Of a stretch of 20,972 nt of DNA, positions 7,209-14,446 are shown one piece after another. This stretch comes from an uncultured Alphaproteobacteria bacterium. GTDB lineage: Bacteria; Pseudomonadota; Alphaproteobacteria; Caulobacterales; Parvularculaceae. Below the pieces are notes generated by a model. It saw only the letters and a program-made list of their open reading frames with translations, was not told the DNA's origin and searched no databases. The DNA is taken from assembly GCA_937895955.1 (NCBI GenBank), contig CALAZI010000191.1:1-20972 (forward strand), in the 5' to 3' direction. The translations under genes and the position numbers were made by a program. Positions within the stretch are counted from its first letter, which is position 1. Each line of letters starts with the position of its first letter.

Positions 7209-9169
7209 AAGCGATCCGAAAGCTGCTAATCGCCAATCGCGGCGAAATCGCTGTTCGCATCATGAAAACGGCGAAATCGCGGGGCGTCAGGACCGTCGCT
7301 GTTTATTCGGACGCCGATGCGAATGCGATGCATGTCCGCTGCGCCGATGAAGCGGCGCGCATTGGCCCCGCCGAAGCCGCGCAAAGCTATCTCAAGATCG
7401 ACGCGATCATTGACGCCGTTAAAAGAACCAGGGCCGATGCTGTTCATCCCGGTTACGGCTTTCTGTCCGAGCGCGCCGCCTTTGCGCAAGCGTGTGAAGC
7501 GAACGGGATCATTTTTATCGGTCCGCCCGCGTCCGCAATCGAGGCGATGGGCGACAAGGCGGAATCAAAGCGTCGCATGATCGCCGCCGGCGTACCGTGC
7601 ATTCCCGGCTATCAGGACGAAGAACAGTCCGATTCGCGGCTTATCAAGGAGGCTGAGAAGATCGGCTTTCCGGTGATGCTGAAAGCGTCAGCCGGCGGCG
7701 GCGGGCGCGGGCAGCGCATCGTCTTTGAACGGGAAGAGCTGAAAGAGGCTATCGCCTCGGCGCGGCGCGAATCGGAAAGCGCTTTCGGCGACGGTCGATT
7801 GATCATCGAGAAGGCCGTCGTCGGCGCGCGCCATGTTGAAATTCAGGTGATGGCGGACGCGCACGGCGCTTGCCTCTATCTCGGCGAGCGCGATTGTTCT
7901 CTTCAACGTCGTCGACAGAAAGTCATTGAAGAAGCGCCGTCGCCGGCGATCACGCCCGATATTCGTAAGCGCATGGGCGAGGCGGCGGTTGAGGCGGCGC
8001 GCGCGGTCGATTACCGCAATGCCGGCACGGTCGAGTTCCTGTTCGATCCGGCGTCGAAGGAATTTTATTTCCTTGAAATGAACACGCGCCTGCAGGTCGA
8101 GCACCCCGTCACTGAAATGACGACCGGGCTTGATCTTGTCGCCATGCAGTTTGACGTCGCGGAAGGAAAGAAACTCCCCATTTCTCAGAAAGACGTCAAT
8201 TTAAGCGGGTGGGCGATTGAGGCGCGTCTTTACGCCGAGGACCCGTCTTCGGGTTTCCTGCCGCAATCGGGGCGGATCGCCCTTTGGTGTCCGCCCACAT
8301 CGGCGCGCGTCGACGCCGGCACTGCGGAGGGCGATCAAGTCTCGACGTTTTATGATCCGATGGTCGCTAAGATCATCGCGCATGGACAAACGCGCGACGA
8401 GGCGCAGGCGAAACTCGTTGCGGCGCTGAAAGACACGATAATGCTCGGCGTTCCGAACAATCGCGATTTCCTGATAGAACTCATCGAGGATGAGGCGTTC
8501 GCAAAGGGCGATGCCGCAACCGATTACATTGAGAAAAATCTTGATAGGCTGACCGAGCGAAAATCGCCGGGCGGCGATGCGGCCTTCGCGATTGTCGCCG
8601 CCGCGTTGGTCGATCGCCCATTCGGCGATTTGCTGACGGGGTGGAACTCGCGCGGCGCCGGGCGCTTTCCGTTGCGGTTAGCGGCGGGAGACGGCGAAAC
8701 GATCAATGCGGAAGCGAGCGTCGCCGGAAATCGCGTCGCTGTTTCGAACGGCGATGGATCATTCGCGATTAGCGTCGTTTCAAAAGATGAACGAACAATC
8801 ATTTTCCGCGATGAAAACGGGGAAGGGCGCGCCTTCTTCGCCCGCAACGGTGATGCAGTCGACATTGACTGCAACGGCGCGTCGGCGCGCTATACGGATC
8901 TCGCGCTTGCGCCTGTCGAAGGCGCCGGCGCAGGCGAAGACGTCGTCAGGGCGCCGATGGCCGGCGCAGTGACCACAGTCGCCGTAAAGCCCGGCGACAA
9001 GGTGAAAAAGGGCCAAGCCGTCGCGACTATCGAAGCGATGAAAATGGAACACCAGTTGAAAGCCCCGCGTGACGGCGTCGTTGCTGAAGTCCTCGTCAAA
9101 CCGGGCGATCAGGCGGCGATCCGCGCGAAAATCGTCACGCTTCAACCGGAAGGGGAAGGCCATGTCTGA
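7205..9169 (+). CDS. Acyl-CoA carboxylase, biotin carboxylase/BCCP (alpha) subunit
   Basis: This 654-residue subunit carboxylates its own biotin using ATP and bicarbonate. The biotin carboxylase N-domain starts with KLLIANRGEIAVRIMKTAK; HPGYGFLSERAAFA follows; the ATP-grasp domain carries KASAGGGGRGQRIV, ERDCSLQRRRQKVIEEAPSP and FLEMNTRLQVEHPVTEM; and the C-terminal biotinyl domain has EAMKMEH with the biotin-accepting Lys613. Length and architecture are those of LiuD/AtuF/PccA-type alpha subunits, including the weakly conserved linker at about residues 450-575. The partner carboxyltransferase is two genes upstream, and ATGA coupling to the hydratase implies co-translation. Its stop overlaps the BKACE start by eight bases. 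Confidence 0.95.
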   Translation: MKAIRKLLIANRGEIAVRIMKTAKSRGVRTVAVYSDADANAMHVRCADEAARIGPAEAAQSYLKIDAIIDAVKRTRADAVHPGYGFLSERAAFAQACEANGIIFIGPPASAIEAMGDKAESKRRMIAAGVPCIPGYQDEEQSDSRLIKEAEKIGFPVMLKASAGGGGRGQRIVFEREELKEAIASARRESESAFGDGRLIIEKAVVGARHVEIQVMADAHGACLYLGERDCSLQRRRQKVIEEAPSPAITPDIRKRMGEAAVEAARAVDYRNAGTVEFLFDPASKEFYFLEMNTRLQVEHPVTEMTTGLDLVAMQFDVAEGKKLPISQKDVNLSGWAIEARLYAEDPSSGFLPQSGRIALWCPPTSARVDAGTAEGDQVSTFYDPMVAKIIAHGQTRDEAQAKLVAALKDTIMLGVPNNRDFLIELIEDEAFAKGDAATDYIEKNLDRLTERKSPGGDAAFAIVAAALVDRPFGDLLTGWNSRGAGRFPLRLAAGDGETINAEASVAGNRVAVSNGDGSFAISVVSKDERTIIFRDENGEGRAFFARNGDAVDIDCNGASARYTDLALAPVEGAGAGEDVVRAPMAGAVTTVAVKPGDKVKKGQAVATIEAMKMEHQLKAPRDGVVAEVLVKPGDQAAIRAKIVTLQPEGEGHV

Positions 9170-10025
9170 CAAGGCGATCATCACTTGCGCGCTGACGGGC
9201 GTTCTCACCAACCCGAAACAGCATCCCGTGCCGGTGACGCCGGAGCAAATGGCGGCGGAAGCAAAGCGCGCCTTCGACGCCGGCGCCTCGATCATGCATG
9301 TCCATTATCGCGACCAGCGCGACGGCATGGGTCATCTGCCGACATGGGACCCGAAAATCTGCAACGAGATTAACGAAGCGATCCGCAGCGCCTGCCCCGG
9401 CGTCGTCATCAATATGACAACCGGTGTCGTTGGACCGGATTACGGCTATGTGCTTGATTATCTCCGCGCTTGCCGTCCGGAAATGGCGGCGTGCAACGCG
9501 GGCACGCTCAACTATCTCAAAACGAAAAAAGACGGCTCGTGGGCGTGGCCGCCGATGACCTTCGACAATCCGGTGTCGAAAGTGACCGACTTCATCAATG
9601 TGATGAAGGAAATCGGCGCCGTGCCGGAATTTGAATGTTTCGATGTCGGCATCGTGCGCTCGGTCGGCCTTTATATCGAAAACGGCATGACCGATCACGC
9701 AGACTATAATTTCGTGATGGGCGTCGCCTCGGGCATGCCGGCTGACCCCGACCTGCTGCCGCTGCTAGTCAAATACAAAAAGCCCGATTGTCCGTGGCAG
9801 GCGACGGTGATCGGCCGCGAGGATGTGTGGCCCGTTCATCGCCGCACGGCGGAGCTTGGCGGCAATCTGCGGACGGGGCTCGAAGACTGTTTCTATCTCC
9901 CGGACGGGGAGAAGGCGTCCTCCAATGGCGTCATGATCGAGGCGCTGGCGCGTTATGCGAAAGAGGCTGGCCGCGCCGTCGCCTCGCCCGCGGAAGCGCG
10001 CGCGATGATGGGGTTGGCGGCTTAA
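9162..10025 (+). CDS. Beta-keto acid cleavage enzyme (BKACE, DUF849 family)
   Basis: This 287-residue zinc-dependent TIM-barrel enzyme belongs to the BKACE family (type member Kce), which condenses a beta-keto acid with acetyl-CoA and splits it to acetoacetate plus a new acyl-CoA. Zinc ligands are His46 and His48 in MHVHYRD; the later RTGLED motif supplies Arg237, Glu241 and Asp242, matching the spacing of Arg226, Glu230 and Asp231 in Kce. VIGRED and the SSN segment are also typical. The ATG at 9162 overlaps the carboxylase stop and is preceded by AAGGGGAAGG; longer in-frame starts would lie inside the previous gene. It is the last gene of the left block. Its position corresponds to the HMG-CoA lyase gene of liu operons, so it may do an analogous final C-C cleavage. 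Confidence 0.92.
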   Translation: MSDKAIITCALTGVLTNPKQHPVPVTPEQMAAEAKRAFDAGASIMHVHYRDQRDGMGHLPTWDPKICNEINEAIRSACPGVVINMTTGVVGPDYGYVLDYLRACRPEMAACNAGTLNYLKTKKDGSWAWPPMTFDNPVSKVTDFINVMKEIGAVPEFECFDVGIVRSVGLYIENGMTDHADYNFVMGVASGMPADPDLLPLLVKYKKPDCPWQATVIGREDVWPVHRRTAELGGNLRTGLEDCFYLPDGEKASSNGVMIEALARYAKEAGRAVASPAEARAMMGLAA

Positions 10026-10044
10026 CGCGCATTGCCGTTTCCGT

Positions 10045-10123
10045 TCATTCCGGCGAAAGCCGGAATCTGGATTTGCGATAATGCTTTCGATCCAATTGGC
10101 TGGATCCCGGCTTTCGCCGGGAT
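10045..10123. repeat. Inverted pair of hairpin repeats (REP-like), possible bidirectional terminator
   Basis: ATTCCGGC-GAAA-GCCGGAAT (10047-10066) is a perfect 8-bp stem with a GAAA tetraloop. ATCCCGGC-TTTC-GCCGGGAT (10104-10123) is a second perfect 8-bp stem. The second unit is nearly the reverse complement of the first, and the similarity extends outward to TCTGGA/TGGATC, so the two units form a head-to-head pair. Such CCGGCGAAAGCCGG elements are dispersed intergenic repeats in alphaproteobacteria. No strong U-tract follows either stem, so termination is possible but not assured. It separates the BKACE gene from the downstream operon. Confidence 0.75.
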
Positions 10124-10170
10124 GAGCGGATGAGTTTGGCGCCTTGGTTACCCGCCTGCATGGCTGCCTG

Positions 10171-10212
10171 CGTGATAAAATATCAATTGAAAAATCAAAT
10201 ATTATGAAATAG
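10171..10212 (+). promoter_or_regulatory. AT-rich candidate promoter/operator upstream of the indole operon
   Basis: This segment is conspicuously AT-rich in a GC-rich window and lies just upstream of the first gene of the right-hand operon. It contains the palindrome TCAATTGA (10183-10190), overlapped by TTGA-AAAA-TCAA (10187-10198), and a TATTAT hexamer (10200-10205) resembling a -10 box, though I found no good -35 partner at standard spacing. TTGA/TCAA half-sites fit the AT-rich dyads bound by MarR proteins, and the operon encodes a MarR regulator, so it is a plausible operator. Evidence is weak. Confidence 0.35.
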
Positions 10213-10244
10213 CCTCGGCCCGGGAAGGATAAGGGGCTGGCCGG

Positions 10245-12386
10245 ATGGCGGAACGCTCATTCGCCAAGGAGGTCGAGCACCTCCGGATCGGGAACGGCGA
10301 AATTTTTCGCGGCGAGGGCATCCTCGCCGTGACGAAGGCGCTGCTGCAATCGGGCGTTTCCTATGTCGGCGGCTATCAGGGCGCGCCGATCTCGCATTTG
10401 ATGGACGTCCTTTCCGACGCGCAGGAAATTTTGGGTGAGCTTGGCGTTCATTTCGAAGCGAGCGCGAGCGAAGCCGCGGCCGCGGCGATGCTCGCCGCAT
10501 CCGTCAACTATCCGCTGCGCGGCGCCGTCACCTGGAAATCGACGGTCGGCACCAATGTCGCCTCCGACGCGCTTTCGCAGCTCGCATCAAGCGGCGTCAC
10601 CGGCGGCACGCTCGTCATCATCGGCGAGGATTACGGCGAGGGCTCCTCGATCATGCAGGAGCGAAGCCACGCCTTCGCGATGAAGTCGCAAATGTGGCTC
10701 CTTGATCCGCGCCCCAATCTTCCCTCGATCGTCAACGCTGTCGAGCGCGGCTTTGAATTGTCCGAAGCGTCAAAGACGCCCGTTTTTCTCGAACTGCGCA
10801 TCCGGGCGTGTCATGTCTACGGTTCTTTCGTCGCCAAAGATAATGTTCGTCCTTCATTCGGTTTAAAAGACGCGATGGAAAATCCGACGCGCGAATACAG
10901 CCGCGTCGTGCTGCCGCCGTCCAATTTCGTTCATGAAGTCGAAAAGGTCGAGAACCGCTGGCCGGCGGCTATCGCGTTCATCAAGAAGAACCGGCTGAAT
11001 GAGTTCCTGGGCGGCGATCGCGGCGACATCGGCATCATCGTTCAGGGCGGTCTTTACAATACCCTTAATCGCGCGATGGAGCTTGCCGGTCTCGCCAACG
11101 CTTTCGGCGAAACCGATATCCCAATCTACTGCCTTAATGTGACTTATCCCCTTATTGACGAGGAAGTCCGCGGCTTCTGCCTCGACAAAAGAGCGGTGTT
11201 GCTCATCGAAGAGGGCCAGCCCGAATATATCGAACAAGCCGTCGAATCGATCCTACGCAAGGCGGATATCAAAACGAAAATCGTCGGCAAGGATGTTCTG
11301 CCGCGCGCCGGCGAATATACGAGCGCGATGATCCTCGATGGGTTGCGCAAATTTCTGTCCGCGCAGGCGCCGAAGATGTCATTGAAAGGCGCCGCGCCGC
11401 AACCCGATGCGGGAAAGGAAATTGCGGGCGCCGTGCCGCAACGCCCGGCCGGTTTCTGCACTGGTTGCCCCGAACGGCCGGTTTTCTCGGCGATGAAGCA
11501 GGTCGAAAAAGAGATCGGCAAGTTTCATGTCAGCTGCGATATCGGCTGCCATCTTTTTTCGATCCTGCCGCCATTCGACATCGGCAATACGACGATGGGC
11601 TACGGTCTTGGTTGGGCCGGCGCGTCGGCTTTCGGCGCGAAAGCCAAACAGCGAACCGTGTCGATGATGGGCGACGGCGGTTTCTGGCATAACGGATTGA
11701 CCAGCGGCGTCGGCAACGCTGTTTTCAACAAGAACGACAATGTGCTGATCATTGTCGATAACGGCTATTCCGCAGCGACGGGCGGTCAGGACATTCTGTC
11801 ATCGCGCGCGCCCAACAGGACCAAAAGCACGAACAATCCGATTGCGAGGGCCGTCAAGGGCGTCGGCGTCGATTGGGTCGAGGAGGTTCACACCTACGAC
11901 ATCGCCCGCATGAAGCGCGTTCTTAAGGACGCGATGACGACTGCGAGGAAAGGCCCGAAAGTCATCATCGCGCAGGCGGAATGCATGTTGAATCGCCAAC
12001 GGCGCGAAAAGCCGCTGCGCGACAAGGCGATACGCGAAGGAAAGCGCGTCGTCCGCGCACGCTACGGCGTCGATCCGGACACCTGCACCGGCGATCACAG
12101 CTGCATCAGGATATCAGGGTGTCCGTCGCTCACCATTCGCGACAATCCCGACCCCCTTCGCGACGACCCTGTCGCCTATGTCAACAATGACTGCGTCGGA
12201 TGCGGCGTTTGCGGCGAGAACGCGCATTCGGCGATCCTGTGCCCATCCTTCTATCGCGCCGAGCTCATCTACAATCCGAGCAGCCTCGACAGGGTTTTTG
12301 CCCGCTTGCGCGCCGCGGTCATCGGCTTTTTCCAGCGCAACGCCGATAAGCGCCGCGCGAAATATGCATTTGGAGACGCTGAATGA
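10245..12386 (+). CDS. Indolepyruvate:ferredoxin oxidoreductase-like, alpha subunit
   Basis: This 713-residue thiamine-diphosphate enzyme of the 2-oxoacid:ferredoxin oxidoreductase family oxidatively decarboxylates an aryl 2-oxoacid to its acyl-CoA, passing electrons to ferredoxin. An N-terminal pyrimidine-binding domain (GGYQGAPISHLMDVL, about residues 40-55) is followed by a middle domain and the TPP-binding domain with MGDGGF (G476-D477-G478) and VDNGYSAATGG. The C-terminus carries iron-sulfur cysteines: C614, C620 and C626, then C650xxC653xxC656 and C666. The first group has longer spacing than a classical CxxCxxC motif. AAGGGG at 10231-10236 precedes the ATG. It overlaps the beta subunit by ATGA. 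Indolepyruvate is the family substrate, but the isatin-hydrolase neighbour makes isatinate (2-aminobenzoylformate) a serious alternative. Confidence 0.92.
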   Translation: MAERSFAKEVEHLRIGNGEIFRGEGILAVTKALLQSGVSYVGGYQGAPISHLMDVLSDAQEILGELGVHFEASASEAAAAAMLAASVNYPLRGAVTWKSTVGTNVASDALSQLASSGVTGGTLVIIGEDYGEGSSIMQERSHAFAMKSQMWLLDPRPNLPSIVNAVERGFELSEASKTPVFLELRIRACHVYGSFVAKDNVRPSFGLKDAMENPTREYSRVVLPPSNFVHEVEKVENRWPAAIAFIKKNRLNEFLGGDRGDIGIIVQGGLYNTLNRAMELAGLANAFGETDIPIYCLNVTYPLIDEEVRGFCLDKRAVLLIEEGQPEYIEQAVESILRKADIKTKIVGKDVLPRAGEYTSAMILDGLRKFLSAQAPKMSLKGAAPQPDAGKEIAGAVPQRPAGFCTGCPERPVFSAMKQVEKEIGKFHVSCDIGCHLFSILPPFDIGNTTMGYGLGWAGASAFGAKAKQRTVSMMGDGGFWHNGLTSGVGNAVFNKNDNVLIIVDNGYSAATGGQDILSSRAPNRTKSTNNPIARAVKGVGVDWVEEVHTYDIARMKRVLKDAMTTARKGPKVIIAQAECMLNRQRREKPLRDKAIREGKRVVRARYGVDPDTCTGDHSCIRISGCPSLTIRDNPDPLRDDPVAYVNNDCVGCGVCGENAHSAILCPSFYRAELIYNPSSLDRVFARLRAAVIGFFQRNADKRRAKYAFGDAE

Positions 12387-13906
12387 CCGCGCGGCCGATC
12401 AAGATCGCGGTGATGGCGCTCGGCGGACAGGGCGGGGGCGTTCTCGCCGACTGGATCGTCAAGGCGGGCGAGCGCGCCGGATATATTGCGCAGTCGACAT
12501 CCGTTCCGGGCGTCGCCCAGCGCACCGGCGCGACAATTTATTATATCGAGCTTTTTCCCAATTCCGTCGCTGAAGAGAAGGGCGCCGCGCCTATTCTCGC
12601 GTTGATGCCGGCGCCTGGCGATGTCGATATCGTCATCGCCGCCGAAATGATGGAGGCGGGGCGCGCGCTGGCGCGCGGATTTTTGTCGAAGGAAACGACG
12701 CTGATCGCGTCAACTCATCGCGTTTACGCCATCGGCGAAAAAATTGCGATGAGCGATGGCCGGCAGGATGCGACGGCGATCCGCCGCGCCGTCGACGCCG
12801 CGGCGGGGCGCGCTATCTGGTTCGACATGGAAAATGCGGCGGATGAAGCCGGCGCCGTCATCAGCGCGGTCATGCTGGGCGCGCTTGCCGGATCAAACGC
12901 CGCGCCGATAAAGCGTGAAAATTTTGAAGAGGTGATCCGCGCCGGAAAGCGCGCTGTTGAGCAAAATCTGAAAGCGTTTGAGATCGGCTTTGCGGCTGCG
13001 AAAAATGAGACTTCGGCTCCGCCGCTCATCGCTCCTGAGCAATCAGCGCCGGTTGGCGCGGCGACCCCGGCTATCGCCGGCCTCATTGCAAGGATGTCGA
13101 AACTGCCTGCGAGCGTGCAATCCGTCGCGCGGGAAGGGATCAAGCGCGCCGTCGATTTTCAGGACCTGCGCTACGCCGATCTTTATCTCGACAGGCTAGA
13201 GAAAGTCGTCGCGGCCGACATGTCGGCCGGCGGCGAGGCGAGGCGTTTTGACCTGTCGAAATCGGTCGCCAAATATCTGGCGCTCGCCATGGCTTATGAC
13301 GACGTCATTCGCGTCGCCGATCTGAAGACGCGCGCCGGCCGATTTGAAAGGTTTCGCGCTGACGCGCGCGCTGACGACGGTCAAATCGTGCGCGTCTGGG
13401 AATACATGCATCCGCGGCTGGAAGAAGTCGGCGATCTCTTGCCGCCGGCGCTTGCAAAGTCGTTGTTAAGCTCGAAAAGCGCGCGCCGCATGTTCGACGC
13501 CGTTCTCGGCAAGGGGCGGCGCGTCGCCACGACGAACCTTTCAGGTTTTTTGATGCTGAGCGCATTGTCATCGCTGCGGCCGATGCGCCGCTCGGGATCA
13601 AGATACGCCGTAGAGCAGGCGCGGATCGACCATTGGATCAGCCGCATCGTCGATGAAGCGCCGAAAGATTACGCGCTGGCGTGCGCGATCGCATCCCTTC
13701 AGCGCCTGATAAAAGGCTATAGCGACACGCATGCGCGCGGTCTTGCGAACTACCGCGCCATTATCGGCGTTATTGATTTGGCGAAAGCCGGCGCCGCGCC
13801 GGCCGAAACATTGGCGAGGCTCCGCGATGCGGCGCTGAAAGATGAAGAAGGCAAGGCCTTTGGAATCGAGCTCGCCAAAATCGAGCAGACTGAGAACGCG
13901 GCGTAG
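12383..13906 (+). CDS. Indolepyruvate oxidoreductase beta subunit with C-terminal DUF6537-like domain
   Basis: This 507-residue partner of the preceding alpha subunit has an N-terminal ~200-residue POR-gamma/IorB domain beginning with MALGGQGGGVLADWI and continuing through TSVPGVAQRTGATIYY. It is followed by a Pro/Ala-rich linker (around residues 210-230) and a ~260-residue helical extension that I match to the DUF6537 region found in long beta-subunit proteins of aerobic proteobacteria. Classical archaeal IorB is only about 200 residues, so the extension more than doubles the size; its role is unknown. The ATGA overlap with alpha means the two are co-translated. A 12-base gap separates it from the MarR gene. 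Confidence 0.9.
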   Translation: MTARPIKIAVMALGGQGGGVLADWIVKAGERAGYIAQSTSVPGVAQRTGATIYYIELFPNSVAEEKGAAPILALMPAPGDVDIVIAAEMMEAGRALARGFLSKETTLIASTHRVYAIGEKIAMSDGRQDATAIRRAVDAAAGRAIWFDMENAADEAGAVISAVMLGALAGSNAAPIKRENFEEVIRAGKRAVEQNLKAFEIGFAAAKNETSAPPLIAPEQSAPVGAATPAIAGLIARMSKLPASVQSVAREGIKRAVDFQDLRYADLYLDRLEKVVAADMSAGGEARRFDLSKSVAKYLALAMAYDDVIRVADLKTRAGRFERFRADARADDGQIVRVWEYMHPRLEEVGDLLPPALAKSLLSSKSARRMFDAVLGKGRRVATTNLSGFLMLSALSSLRPMRRSGSRYAVEQARIDHWISRIVDEAPKDYALACAIASLQRLIKGYSDTHARGLANYRAIIGVIDLAKAGAAPAETLARLRDAALKDEEGKAFGIELAKIEQTENAA

Positions 13907-13918
13907 GCGGGGGTTAAG

Positions 13919-14446
13919 ATGGCGATCAAGAAAAACGCGCAATCGAGAATCGGCCCTTCGGAGTCTGGTTTCGATCTGGAAAGCTACCTTCTTTACAACC
14001 TTGTCCGCACCGCCGCGACCTACAATGAGGAAATGGCGAGCGCGCTGAAGCGGTATCGGCTCGACACGATGAAATGGCGCATATTGATGCTGCTGAACGA
14101 CAAGTCGCCTAGTTCTGTCGGCGAATTGGCGCGACGGTCGGTGACGAAAATGCCGACTTTGACCCGCGTCCTCATCCGCATGGAGGATGAGGGTCTGATC
14201 GTCCGTCAGGCTCAAGTCGATGACAAGCGCGTCGTTCAGGTGACGATGACCCCGAAAGCCGTCACCACATTGAAAGCCGTGCAACAGATCGGCCAGCGCG
14301 TTTTCGAACGCGCCATTGAGGGGCTCGACGAAGTCGAAATTGCGCAAATCACCGCGACCTTGAAGCGGATGCGCGCCAATCTGAGCCGATCGCCTTATGA
14401 TGCAAGCGAGCCGACGACGGCGTTAAAAAGGGCGAAAGCCTCGTGA
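13919..14446 (+). CDS. MarR-family transcriptional regulator
   Basis: This 175-residue winged-helix regulator would act as a dimer, normally a repressor released by an aromatic acid or its CoA ester. The central helix-turn-helix lies in SVGELARRSVTKMPTLTRVL (about residues 62-81), and the wing in IVRQAQVDDKRVVQVTMTP with the family DxRxxxVxLT pattern. The N-terminal helices (LLYNLVRTAATYNEEM) and C-terminal helix complete the dimer interface. It lies inside the operon and overlaps the next gene by GTGA, so it is probably co-expressed with its targets and may bind the AT-rich dyad before 10245. MarR regulators are known to control auxin catabolic loci, which suits the proposed pathway; the ligand is not readable from sequence. 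Confidence 0.93.
   Translation: MAIKKNAQSRIGPSESGFDLESYLLYNLVRTAATYNEEMASALKRYRLDTMKWRILMLLNDKSPSSVGELARRSVTKMPTLTRVLIRMEDEGLIVRQAQVDDKRVVQVTMTPKAVTTLKAVQQIGQRVFERAIEGLDEVEIAQITATLKRMRANLSRSPYDASEPTTALKRAKAS

Noticed and set aside
9069..9161. Possible N-terminal extension of the BKACE protein
   Set aside because: The extension is an alternate-frame reading of the biotinyl domain; the ATG at 9162 has an RBS and places the zinc histidines at 46 and 48, as in Kce.
10245..13906. Interpreting the indolepyruvate oxidoreductase as auxin biosynthesis
   Set aside because: It is co-transcribed with an isatin hydrolase, Rieske oxygenase and CoA ligase, a catabolic set; no tryptophan aminotransferase or decarboxylase is nearby.
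13598..14347. Minus-strand open frame (249 codons) opposite the end of the beta subunit and the MarR gene
   Set aside because: Arg-rich composition, no recognisable domain; both opposing plus-strand genes have clear family signatures.
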